Of a stretch of 20,021 bases of DNA, positions 9,852 to 19,131 are shown one piece after another. The notes below the pieces were generated by a model. That model ran no database searches. It saw only the letters and a program-made list of their open reading frames with translations, and was not told the DNA's origin. The stretch is taken from NCBI GenBank assembly GCA_034698045.1, contig JAQGAU010001301.1:1-20021 (forward strand), given 5' to 3'. This stretch comes from Paramacrobiotus richtersi. Its lineage: Eukaryota > Tardigrada > Eutardigrada > Parachela > Macrobiotidae. Position 1 is the stretch's first letter; each line of letters starts with the position of its first letter. The position numbers and the translations under genes were made by a program.

Positions 9852-11489
9852 CTGAAATGAAGCGAGAGAGAAGGAAGAATTCTGGATTTTTCTTGCAAAT
9901 GAACTAACTTGCACTGCAGCGGTGCTCAGGGAAGGTCATTTTAAATTGGATATGCAGATATCGGTTGGAAAGTTCATACTTTTCCATATTAGATATCTAA
10001 CTAAAATCACCTGTTAGATCGTCATGTTACACCTGCTACACCACGTAAAAGGTCGGTAATTACCGTTTAACTAGCGCAGTCGTAAATTTAATGAGAGCCG
10101 TGCCTTCCGATGACGTGCAGAATTAGTATAAGCTTTTGCGCAGTAATTAATTACGTAATGACCGTACTGTGCTTCCGAAGTCGGCAAATAGACTGGTATA
10201 GGATTTTTAACGAGATTAGTAATTCCAATAGCATCCCGTGAATAATTTGCCGCAACACCAAGAAAAGTCTCGGGTTTACATTGAGTACACTTCTAAGCAA
10301 ACGATGCCGTGTGGTACTCACAAGCGTTATTGCTGAACCGGGCTGGAAGCGAAGCATTCGTACTTTGCCCGCCGTGTACGGGAATTGCTAAACAAACGTA
10401 CTGATGTGGGATTCAGTTCTGTGCCAGTTTTCTCTATCGTGCACAAATATTTGTGTGATATTTCATGAGAAATTGAGAATTAACCAGAAAAAAACATCTA
10501 CAAAGACTTTATACTTACAGGAACGTGAAAGTATGGATGTTTGCGAATTACGACGTCTGGAAATTTCCGCATAATGAAGATTTTTCTGTGAAGCCTGTCT
10601 TATTTACCGATCTGCTGGCATCCTTAGCATGACGGATGATCTTAAAACAGTTAAAACGAACAAACTTAAAACACCTCTAAATAGTTGTACGCATTTAACA
10701 GGCGCCGCGCGACGGACTACATTTGCACCAATGTACGAACAGTCTGCAGCGTGTATCGTACAGAGAGGCATGGACATTCCCATGATATTCATGGTAATGG
10801 TTTTTTATGATTGTGTTTTTAGTGTCCAAAATTTTCTGATATTTCGTTAGTTTTATGCGCTGGCTCCATTCACTGCTGCGGCTGTTTTAATAAAGACGTT
10901 CCAATGAGAAATGTGTCGCTGTTACTACCAAGTATATCTGCCACATGAAATCAACGGTCATAATCTTAAGAGGGCATGGCCCATGTGGGAAAAGCAAAAG
11001 ACTAGTAATCCACATAAAGCGCACAATGTAGCAGATACAGATAATATAATATTGGATAGATTCATCCAGAAATTTCTCGCGTAGGCTGGGTTTCCTTAGT
11101 CTCCCTAGGCTGGGTTTTCCCACAGGTACAGTAAACAAGCTAGGTATCCAAAAGATTTTCTGAAGCGATCAACGCCCACCGCTTAGCAGTTTACGGCTTT
11201 GACAGATAGAAAGCTTTGACAGTTTTCTTTCACAATGAAGTTTCTTGAATTATTTTGAAAAATACGAAAATGTTTCCAGGAATGCCAGTCCTGTTCACAA
11301 GAAAACCGCCCACAGAATTCTATAACAGACGCAAAAGCGTCATGATTCCGAATAAGCTGTCTCTGTAAAACCACAATTCCCGCTGGTGTTTCGACGAGTC
11401 ACATGGCCACCGTGTTAAGTGTTCGTTGCTTCTTTGCCGCAGCATCCGTACTCTGGGATCTTTGGAAAACATAGAGAATGTAGCGGAAG
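9852..11489. other. Spacer between the two GPCR genes
   Basis: About 1.6 kb with no supported gene. It carries a likely 5' UTR intron acceptor for receptor A (CAG at 9852-9854, minus strand). A possible matching donor (CCT|GTAAGT, minus) lies at 10512-10517. TAGGCTGGGTTT is repeated at 11082 and 11106, a 24-bp-spaced duplication. No GPCR fragment or other remnant was seen. Confidence 0.45.
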
Positions 11490-12576
11490 TTATTCTTGAG
11501 TAGGTCCTGCGGTATTTGAGATATATATTGAGTGCACTGTTTCCTTAGAGGTAACAAAGCGCCGGACGAGGTACACCATTCCGGTGCGGTAATCCTTGCA
11601 TAGACTGAAAAATGCCACCTGCAAACAGTAAAATTCAGTTGACTGTCAAAACGTACAAACCGGTATCACGGAAAATAGTGCAACTTACCGGGCCTCCAAT
11701 ATATCCCAAGTTATACATGAGGCGAAGCCACAGCACCGTCGTCGGGTTCTTCATACTTATTTGAAAATAATAGCTTAGAGTGACGCTCAGTGGCAAATAA
11801 CAGACCAAAAACCAAACTGAGGATACAAACAAGCTCTTCGCGATCAGAAGACGTTTCTTGTATGTCCGTTGCGCCTTGACGTTCTCCGGCCCCCGGTTTG
11901 GCCATACTTTCCCGTGACCTTTGAAACATTTAACACTGACAGCATGCAGCAGTATTGTCAGGTAGCAAACGAACGTTGCCGCCAGTGGGAAATAGAATGC
12001 AGTGGTTAGTAAAGCGATTTGGGCACCCGGGTTATCCTTGGGAGGAAAAACGCTACAACTCGGCCACGGTCCAGCGACATCAAATTTGCCGATAATGCCC
12101 AAAAGGATGGGAATGTTAATGCCCAGCGGAATCATCCAACTGATCATGAGGATTCCATAAATTACTGGTTTTCTCGTGCAGTGTGGGTAGCGATATGGAA
12201 AAACTATGGCAATTAGACGGTTAACCGCAAGCAGAAACGATGACCACTGGTGGGTGTGCGAAAACATGAACAAAAAGAAAAAGAACCAGTTGCACTGCGC
12301 TGAGGTCAAGTGGAATCTGGGGAAATACATGGTGCATGATGTGGCTATGACAAACAGACACAGACATGCTTCGATCGCTTGCAGATGGACGATCAGCAGC
12401 TGAGCACCTCCGCGAATTGTTCGAATGGTACAGATGGACAAGATTAGCAACAGACACAAACTAAAACCGAGACAGCCTAAAATAGTATTGACACAGAAGA
12501 ATGTTGTGAATGAAGTCGGATACTGTTGCCAGACTGGAACTACTGCGGACAAGGTTGTTGTGTTATTGCTGTCCAT
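11490..12576 (-). CDS. Rhodopsin-like (class A) orphan GPCR, paralogue B
   Basis: Exon 1 spans 12576-11689 and exon 2 spans 11618-11490, with a 70-bp phase-0 intron (GTAAGT...TTTGCAG) at the same site as paralogue A; the product is 338 residues. By eye most residues match A from the N-terminal WQQYP through TM7. NRL replaces DRY (119-121), the TM3 and ECL2 cysteines are kept, and TM6 has VCYLP. The TM7 motif is GP-VAF, so the usual Asn7.49 is Gly here and Asp in A. The tail is shorter and unrelated after helix 8 (FFSLCKDYRTG). The start ATG (GAAAATGG) is the first in frame. This is a recent tandem duplicate in the same orientation, with unknown ligand. Confidence 0.92.
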
Positions 12577-13523
12577 TTTCGAAATGGCGATGCTGTTAGG
12601 AACTCACGAGAAAAGTAGGGAACTCATGCTAGGATGAGAAATCTAGAAAGGTTTAAATATACTCTTGGTAGTACTACCGCATTGATTTGAAGCATTCGTC
12701 TGGGCCCTTCTCGTGGGAACAAACACTGTAGCACTAGTATTGCTCTCTCTATAGGGGTTTATCACAGAGGCGTCATTCTATCGAAATCGGCAAAGGTCAG
12801 GTTATGAGTACTTACAGATACTTTCGTATACGGTCGCATGATTATGTCTGTCAACTTGTAAGGAGACAATACACGTTGGCGTAGTGCGGGATGGCAAACA
12901 ATGCATTTTCCTAGTCTTCGCCACAATTAGGCAATACATGGATGGATATCCTACGTACACCGGGTTGTAAGAGACAAAAGGATTAGAAATCCCCCGAGTG
13001 TGTAACAATACGCTATACTGAATGCCACGATTAAAAATTTCACCGAACGGAATCTGTTGAGAATTCTGTGGTTCCAGTTTAAACTTTCTCGCTTACACGA
13101 AACTGCTTTTGTCTGGAAACATCAAGGGCAGAATGTCCCATCTACTCAGCCTGTGAAACTACATGTACTTCGTATTTTGCAAATGAACAGAGCGACGGAT
13201 GGTATCATGGTAAAATGCATTCACACTGGAAGACATTTCCATAATCGTTTCTTTCCGTGTGATTGTTACATGCGTCCCTTGACGGCACCGGCTGGCAGAG
13301 ACGCTCAAAATAGCAGACGCTAATGCGGCGAACTGGTGCAGGTTTAAACCGTAAGATATGTCACTTGCCAGTGGACGTCACTCGCCAATGATATCAATAA
13401 CAACTTCTTAAATTTAAAACTAGTCCTCTTGAAATTAAGTGCACGGTAAAAAATGCACTTCCGATAATACAGCTTAATTAAAGAATTTTACTTGATACTG
13501 CTGCAAGCCTGATTTTTTTAAAT
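12577..13523. other. Upstream region of GPCR B and spacer to the CUB gene
   Basis: No gene was supported. On the minus strand a TATA-like TATATTTAAAC (12651-12661) lies about 75-85 nt before the receptor B ATG. A possible 5' UTR donor (ATCT|GTAAGT) lies near 12808-12813, with candidate acceptors (ATCCTAG, CCTAACAG) nearer the ATG. These signals are compatible with either a proximal promoter or a 5' UTR intron, not both. Confidence 0.35.
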
Positions 13524-13529
13524 TTTATT
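13524..13529 (-). terminator. Candidate poly(A) signal for the CUB gene
   Basis: AATAAA on the minus strand is the first one after the CUB stop codon at 13940-13942. It would give a 3' UTR of about 430 nt. Confidence 0.4.
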
Positions 13530-13739
13530 GTGGAAGCCAGATTTTAGAGAAGACCGCGAGACTATACAAAAACGAAAAATTACGTATCCTGCAATATTGG
13601 CACAGCAATTTCTTTCTATAGCAAACGAATGCTTTTACGAATGCTTCGTGAATGAGTTCGATCCCCTTTTCTTGAGCATACTGCTGAATTCGACTGGCTT
13701 CTTCACAGCTGGTCTTGTTGCACGAAATTCGCACAGGTG
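13525..13739 (-). CDS. Weak candidate exon downstream of the CUB gene
   Basis: A minus-strand frame of about 70 codons starts just after a possible acceptor (AGTTTTTAG). Its stop TAA sits inside an AATAAA at 13529-13524. The peptide includes CNKTSCEEASRIQQYAQEKG and then a Cys-containing stretch, and matches nothing I recognise. The plus strand is open over the same span. It may simply be the 3' UTR of the CUB gene, whose stop is 200 bp upstream. Confidence 0.15.
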
Positions 13740-13939
13740 ACTCTAAAAACTAGAACTAGCACAAAGCGATAATGCCATCAAAAGCCCCAAAAGCGGAGAA
13801 CCATCAATTCGAAAAGTTTGAGAAGTACAATTTAGGACAGGACACTCAATAACAGTTTACCATGCTCGGAACCCTATCATAGCCAAAAACATCACACAAT
13901 CGAAACACGAACGTCAACCGTAAACCGGATAACCATAAC

Positions 13940-15695
13940 TTATACCATGCAGAACACAAGCGCACAGATGGCAGACAGGAGAACGAAACCAAGAGAATTT
14001 GGCTTGTTGCCATCGCTCGAGCCAAAGTTCGAGTTCCCTGTAGGAGTTCCAATCGCCTCAACCTTGATGTTGAATCCCCGCCCGCCGATGGAACGATCGC
14101 TGAGAAAAGTGGCAACCTACAGGACATGTCGTTTTTAAGCTTCTTGTGAATTCTTATTTGTAAAGATAGCATAATATGCAGGAACAACGAACGCACCGCT
14201 TTGTTAGACGAAATGGTAGTACTGGTAAACGGATGATCCCGGCAGTACTCCGTACCGGCAATAACCAGTTTGTCGTTCAGGCAGCTTTCAGCGATCTACT
14301 CAAATTGTGTTAACAAGTACTAGTGATAGACTGGCAGTAGGATGCTGTTTTCTGTTCTTACTTCAAAGGAAAAGGCAGGATCATGGGTGAGCTGTAAAAC
14401 AGATGAAATGGTAACAGACTGCTTGCTAATTTGACAGTTCGAATCAAACGTTACGAAGCCGTAATAATCGCGTTGAATATTTCTGCAGCTGGTCTTGATA
14501 TCTGTTTGTACATTTGTACTGTTTTCATTATTGTTTAATTTAGTATTAGGAGAAAGTAGCTACTACATCCCTAAAACAAACAGTTTAACGTGCAAAAGAC
14601 CTAACGAAACTGGTTGCTACAAGGTTCGCGACACGGAAGTTGATATGAGACCAGTATTTAAATGTCTAAGTTTTATTCCTTTTAAAGCGGCATCGCAAGT
14701 GCACAAACATCTACACATTTCGCAACATCAAGTGTTAAAACATGCAATCTGATCTCGCTCCTTCACTCGCGTCTTAATACTCGGCATAGCGCCCAAAACT
14801 GCGGCCGCTTTGCCATTAACATTAAAAATAGAAAAGCGTTGTTTTAAAAATGATCCCGAATGCGGGTCACCAGATTTCTACTGTATTTGGTATTCTCTGC
14901 GATTAACATATAACGGGGACAGCTGTACTGTACTGTACTTTACTTTACTTTAGTTCGTAAGCACATTTCGGCAGATACATACCCTGAGCTGGGTGCCCTC
15001 CGGACCGATCAGGGCCCAGACACACACCAGATTACTCTCATAATTATCACTGCCTCCGTAAGCGGAAACGGCAGGCGGTGGTCGGATCCACCCGGGCGTA
15101 TTGGACGTAACGGTTATTCTACCGCCGCAGCCTAAACAGTACAGTTATGCATGAGAATATTCGTCATTACACAAAATGTAGGTTATAAATGTTTATGTTA
15201 TCAGGAAGAGGCGGTCTGTGCAAATTGTGCAATTGGTTTCGTTTCTTACTCTTATTCCTACAAGACTTTTTTACTTTTTTTAATCCTTGTCATCTTTTAA
15301 GGAGACTAATCTCTAAATGAAGCGAACCACGCTCTACATCATATGAACAAAATAAACTAAAAATATTACTTTAGAAAAAACCTCGTGAAAATTAGTTTTG
15401 CGGGGAATTTGGATGAAACGCTGTAATGAGCTAGGTATAACTGTCTTCCTAGAAGTACACCGTTTGCAAAACTTTTGGTGTTCATAGCCTGTTGGAAAAT
15501 AGCATCTCACCGCCTGAAACCTGCCCGAGAATCCAGTCAATATCGGTGTCGCATTTACTGGCTTGGGAGTTCACCATGCCTAAACATTGTAAAAATCACA
15601 GTACAGTGTAGAATACTGTTTTCTGTTCATTCCGAGTTAATAAAACGCATACCTGTTGCAACGGCCACGACAAGAAACAATATTTGAGCATCCAT
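13940..15695 (-). CDS. Secreted/GPI-anchored CUB-domain protein, six coding exons
   Basis: Reconstructed from splice sites. Coding exons run 15695-15653, 15579-15511, 15131-14983, 14391-14362 (30 nt), 14295-14197 and 14116-13940. All introns are GT-AG, with phases 1, 1, 0, 0, 0; the product is 188 residues. A signal peptide (MDAQILFLVVAVATG...) leads to one CUB domain at about 39-152. It starts CGGRITV and has VCVWALIGPEGTQL, AFSFE, SCLNDKLVI, YCRDHPF and FLSDRSIGGRGFNIKV. The four CUB cysteines are 39, 74, 102 and 115. After a Ser/Gly/Asn linker (GSSDGN, a plausible omega site) the protein ends in a hydrophobic tail, LGFVLLSAICALVFCMV, typical of a GPI signal; a single C-terminal span is the alternative. 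CUB domains usually mediate extracellular protein or glycan binding. No second domain is present. Confidence 0.88.
14408..14752 (+). CDS. Candidate nested secreted peptide gene, antisense in a CUB-gene intron
   Basis: An excellent acceptor (GAATATTTCTGCAG) ends at 14488. From 14489 a frame runs to a stop ending at 14752. It begins with about 20 hydrophobic residues (LVLISVCTFVLFSLLFNLVL), followed by GESSYYIPKT, SLTCKRPNETGCYK and RDTEVDMRP. An ATG at 14408-14410 directly followed by GTAACA would splice in phase 0 across 78 bp, a usual intron size here. This would give a signal peptide plus a small Cys-containing chain with an NET sequon. The tail after about 14655 looks less coding, and a further donor (CCA|GTATTT) may exist. 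No homologue is recognised, and the exon structure is tentative. Confidence 0.35.
14924..14953. repeat. Pentanucleotide microsatellite (TGTAC)3(TTTAC)n
   Basis: Three TGTAC units are followed by TTTAC, TTTAC and TTTAG, inside the largest CUB-gene intron, about 30 bp from the exon boundary. Confidence 0.8.
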
Positions 15696-15724
15696 CTTGC
15701 ACTTTTCTTTTCAACGGAGTGTAC

Positions 15725-15816
15725 CTGCATACAAAAATGGGTCAGTCCGTAAGTTTGTGAAACGTACACCTTGACCGCCGAATTAGTTGATCCCCAGAAG
15801 CACTATGTTAACTTAC
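15725..15816 (-). other. 5' UTR intron of the CUB gene
   Basis: On the minus strand, TACG|GTAAGT at 15817/15816 is a strong donor and TTTTTGTATGCAG at 15725 a strong acceptor. They enclose 92 bp. The exon after it carries 29 nt of leader before the ATG at 15695, with an in-frame TGA upstream that fixes the start. The first exon and transcription start lie above 15817, position unknown. Confidence 0.6.
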
Positions 15817-15841
15817 CGTACGTTGGAGTAATCTTTGTCAG

Positions 15842-16053
15842 AATGTGTGAAAAGTGAAATACCACAGACTGTTCCCAGACATGCACCACACCGGTTCAGA
15901 AGCAGCAGAAATTTAAGATGGCTAGTTTATCGCAACAAAAAATCTTGTTATCGAAACTATGGCATCTACCGGAAAAAGCCGCAGCTTGTAAAACCAGCGG
16001 TCTTTGCGGTAACTGTCTGTACTGCCGCAGTACTTACTATCGCAGCAAATTAG
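15842..16053 (+). CDS. Candidate exon: basic stretch plus C-terminal hydrophobic segment
   Basis: After an acceptor-like TAATCTTTGTCAG, an open frame runs to TAG at 16051-16053. It encodes a basic region (RNKKSCYRNYGIYRKKPQ) and then about 19 hydrophobic residues (AVFAVTVCTAAVLTIAA) before the stop. This would fit a tail-anchored protein or a membrane-span exon cut short by a missed donor. The strand is uncertain: a GTAAGT donor on the minus strand overlaps its end. No homologue is recognised. Confidence 0.2.
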
Positions 16054-16302
16054 CGGTTTGCACTTTGCATCTGGAGAATATCGCATCTAAACGATCACCT
16101 CAAAACTGATGCCTATCAATATAATATTTTATGGCTTGGATTCGGTTATTCCAGTTCAGACATTCTGTGCATCCTGTGCACAGCAAAAGTGTCTTTCGTA
16201 CTATTATGTATACACTGATGTTCTTCGTCTTAATTTTCTCCGGATCAACAAAAGTGTGAATACAATAGCCGGGTACGCTGTCACAGAACATCCATGCAGT
16301 AA

Positions 16303-16443
16303 AAGGCATTACGTTGTCGTAAATACATATTGAGGTCTCACGGTCACTCTCAAAGACTTCGTCATAAACCTGTTAAATGGTCGCTTTTCCGCCGAACTCT
16401 GGTTACGATATTTACAATTGTTAGTGTAGCCGTGTTTGCGTGA
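16303..16443 (+). CDS. Second candidate basic-plus-hydrophobic exon
   Basis: An open frame without an ATG, ending in TGA at 16441-16443, encodes a basic run (SQRLRHKPVKWSLFRR) and then TLVTIFTIVSVAVFA. Its layout resembles the frame ending at 16053: R[HK]KP, then L[FV][RK], then a hydrophobic end. Nucleotide similarity between them is weak. It could be chance, or part of a membrane protein whose other exons I cannot place. Confidence 0.15.
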   Translation, partial: KALRCRKYILRSHGHSQRLRHKPVKWSLFRRTLVTIFTIVSVAVFA

Positions 16444-16484
16444 AGCGCACTGTTAGTTACCACACTTGTACACGAAGTTACTGC

Positions 16485-16507
16485 TACATGTACCGCCTGT
16501 ACATGTA
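16485..16507. repeat. Perfect 9-bp inverted repeat
   Basis: TACATGTAC, a 5-nt loop CGCCT, then GTACATGTA. It is short, lies in noncoding sequence and has no clear role. Confidence 0.7.
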
Positions 16508-16686
16508 AAGCCGTGACAGTAAAAGCCCACAGCCGCCGTTAGAATGAGTAAAATTAAATGCGTACTGCCATTTTCCGCTACATGTGCAATACTGTAGAAT
16601 GTTTCAACGAAAATACTGAATACTGTCCATTCCGACTATTCGCATGTCGCCTTTTCTTTCAGTTTTCGCATAACGTCCTAACGAAC

Positions 16687-17159
16687 ATGCAGCAAATGCC
16701 TCCTTCTGTGAGACGGAGTCGAATCGGATATTCAGAATATTTACCTATGTCTGATGCAGGATATAGCACCGAGACAATAACTGGTCAGGGAAATTTGGAA
16801 ACAAGACGTATCCAAACTCTCTCTGTATGTGCACATTAAAGCAACATTTTCAAAAATATTAACCTGGTTCCCAAAGTGATTGTATTTGACTGAAGTAATG
16901 AAATTCACGAGTAACATTATAGAACAAACCAACAGTGTTAGCGAGTTGCACAAGAATGCATGCGCTATCCGTTTTTCGATTGGCCGAATTATGCTGAACA
17001 AACAGTCAAAGGACTTTTATGTATCTGTAGAAAAGAAGCATGGTTTACCACAGCTCCAACGTCATAGAATGCCGACCAACTAATGCAAATGAAAACAATA
17101 GCTTGCTTAGCTCTACTGATAACCCATTTTATTCAATTATGAACAAGGCCGTTCAGTAA
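16687..17159 (+). CDS. Candidate two-exon gene, product like a cytoplasmic receptor tail
   Basis: Exon 16687-16824 (46 codons from ATG) ends at a GTATGT donor. Exon 17031-17159 follows a TTTTATGTATCTGTAG acceptor in the same phase (0) and ends in TAA, giving 88 residues. A strong acceptor (TTTTCTTTCAG) ends at 16671 and is in frame, so 16687 may be internal to a longer protein. The chain is hydrophilic and Ser/Asn-rich, with sorting-type motifs YLPM and NPFYSIM and a basic VRRSR near the start. These fit the cytoplasmic tail of a membrane receptor, but no ectodomain exon was found with confidence. A strong extra donor (AGG|GTAAGT) sits at 17183. No family is recognised. Confidence 0.35.
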
Positions 17160-17455
17160 ACAAGGTTGCCTCTCCCAACTAGGGTAAGTAAGATAATACG
17201 GCGGCAAAACCCGCCGGCATTGGCTTATTTGTTCTCCTGAAAAACTGATACAATAAGTCAATAACCATAAAGGCATAAACTGATTTGTTACGGCGCCATG
17301 CAGCGACGCAAATCGGTAATAAACAGACCACACCACACCGTAATATCGTAGTTCCGCGCTATTGCTCCACATTTTAAAGCCAAGAAAAGCCAGAATATGC
17401 AGACAAACAGACCTGGTAAAACTTGCTAAACTTTTCTGAAATTTTCTTATAAAAA

Positions 17456-18255
17456 ATGTTGCCGCCCAGTTATAGTTCAAGTCCAACGTACGGAGAAGTA
17501 CAATTTCCAAAGGCTTTAGTAGCTTTTGGAATCGTACAAATAATCTGCGGAGCCTGTTTGTTCATAAGCGACATTTACTGTAAGGACTAAAAATCAGATC
17601 AAACAGTAATCAGTTCGATAACGATTTTTGTCCCTTTGCAGCGTTTGCTTTCTATATCTCACCATGGGCTATCATTCCCAGCGCCGCAGCGTCCGGTTTC
17701 TGGATGGGAGCCTTTTACATCATTGCCGGTACTTTCGGGATCATCTCCGGCCGAGCAGCATCGAACAAGCCGCCAACCACCAACCTACGCCCTTACCTGC
17801 TGACTTCTTTCGTGCTCTCCATCTTGTCCATCATATCCGCGTTTGGACTGATGATTTACTTTGGTATGGCGATTGCAAGCGGTGCTATTATCCGCTATCA
17901 TTCAGGGACTTCCATCGATATAACTGGCGACAATAATACGGTCGATTTTGAGGGCAGTTCGTCAGTTTCTATCATGATCATTTACCTGGGTTCCGCGGAG
18001 ACCAATCTGGCTTTCCATCTGCTGATGATGGTGTTCAGTTTGGGCCAAGCGATTGTTGCCGGGATTAATGTGCGCCAGGTGCCCGCGAATGCAGGAACAA
18101 CGACAATAGCTCATGTGACCAGTAGCCAACCGGCACCGGCTGTTGTGGGTGTGGATACAGGGTACCCGGGTGGTGCGCCGATGTACGGGTTCAACGGGCA
18201 ACCGCTCCGCTTCGACCAGTTGCCAAACTTCCCGGGAAATGGCGCTGCAAATTAA
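17456..18255 (+). CDS. CD20/MS4A-like four-transmembrane protein, paralogue 1
   Basis: Exons 17456-17579 and 17642-18255 are joined across a 62-bp phase-1 intron (GTAAGG...TTTGCAG), giving 245 residues. Four hydrophobic spans lie at about 19-39 (ALVAFGIVQIICGACLFISD), 58-80 (SGFWMGAFYIIAGTFGIIS), 94-122 and 162-185. The GIVQIICG and W.G.FYIIAG signatures of TM1-TM2 are those of CD20/MS4A-type proteins. The long TM3-TM4 loop carries an NNT sequon. The cytoplasmic C-terminus is Pro/Gly-rich (GYPGGAPMYGFNGQP). An in-frame TAA at 17450 fixes the start. The paralogue at 19132 shares the intron position and phase. Such proteins act as membrane adaptors or channel-like regulators elsewhere; the role here is unknown. 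Confidence 0.9.
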
Positions 18256-18395
18256 ATCTGTATTAATGTCTAGCCAAGCTGTTCCCGCACGCGGTAACTG
18301 AGAAAAGTTTCTTATTGCATTGGAAGTTTTATGGTGTGAACACGTTTTGTGTTGGCTGCTGTCACAAATAGAGTCACAGTTGCATCGTACCGCGC

Positions 18396-18401
18396 AATAA
18401 A
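18396..18401 (+). terminator. Poly(A) signal for tetraspan paralogue 1
   Basis: AATAAATAAAA begins at 18396, about 140 nt after the stop codon; it is the first canonical hexamer downstream. Confidence 0.55.
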
Positions 18402-19131
18402 TAAAATACTGCTTGATTTTTAAGTCTGCTGAAATCGGTCATGTACATCATTTTGAGGCTGAGTCTGTGACGAACTCCTGTACGAAAAATTGTTTCAAAC
18501 ACATGAAGCGTTGCTGTTTTTGTCATAACGCATGCAGTAACATTTCTCAGTATTGTTTGGAATAAGATTGATGTATCCATGTTTTCTTTTATCACTAGGC
18601 ATGTCTAGTGCTGATGAAGTAAGAGTTTGTGTAAAGTTCATACTGCTATCGATGAACTGCAACTAGACCGAGAACGGCCAGAAAGAGAAGATACACGAGC
18701 GATATCAAGCGTATATTTAATATTCAGCAGCGGTTTGAATATCATGCCGAATGTACTTACGTACAGTAGTAACGTACTTGATCAATTAACTATGTAACTG
18801 ATAACGGTTCGGCACACAGAGAAAACGGACCTATACTGTGGTGGTACATGTTGTAACCAACGGTATCTTTACTTAGATGACCCAATATTTTCACAGCACA
18901 TTTATTGTTCACGCTTGAATTTCTTGCCAAAATCTCCCAAAGTGAGCGCCATTGTATTCTTATCAGCCGCCTGGAAACGTATCCGTTAATTTCATTGCAA
19001 CGAGTGGTTGTTCGATAACTGTACCGATCGATGTACATTTGCGGTACCTTACGAGAAGAATCGACAGCACAGCTGCAAAGTTCGTTCATCAACCTTAGAA
19101 GTGGATTTCTTCAAAAAAGTTAAACTATTAT
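18402..19131. other. Spacer between the tetraspan genes, with a possible tiny upstream exon
   Basis: No full gene was seen. At 18601-18618 an acceptor-like TTTCTTTTATCACTAG GC is followed by ATGTCTAGTGCTGATGAA and a GTAAGA donor. Its first 11 bases (ATGTCTAGTGC) recur inside the N-terminus of the next gene, at 19141. It may be a duplicated or alternative N-terminal exon. The minus-strand frames here show no protein features. Confidence 0.3.

Noticed and set aside
9843-9914. Upstream in-frame ATG adding 24 residues to receptor A
   Set aside because: The paralogue has no such extension, and a strong splice acceptor lies between the two ATGs. The extra codons are probably intron.
13655-13672. 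tRNA B-box-like GTTCGATCC
   Set aside because: No A-box, cloverleaf or acceptor stem can be formed with the upstream sequence.
17449-17459. TATAAAAAATG as a TATA box at tetraspan paralogue 1
   Set aside because: It abuts the start codon, so a transcription start 25-30 bp downstream would fall inside the coding exon.
17133-17510. 125-codon minus-strand frame ending just before an AATAAA
   Set aside because: It overlaps the first exon of tetraspan paralogue 1 in antisense, shows no recognisable family, and its hydrophobic patches do not form a clear topology.
17503-17515. Splicing of the 16687-16824 exon into tetraspan paralogue 1 at CCAAAG|GC
   Set aside because: The acceptor is weak, and the skipped residues (GEVQF) align with the second tetraspan paralogue, so they belong to a continuous coding exon.
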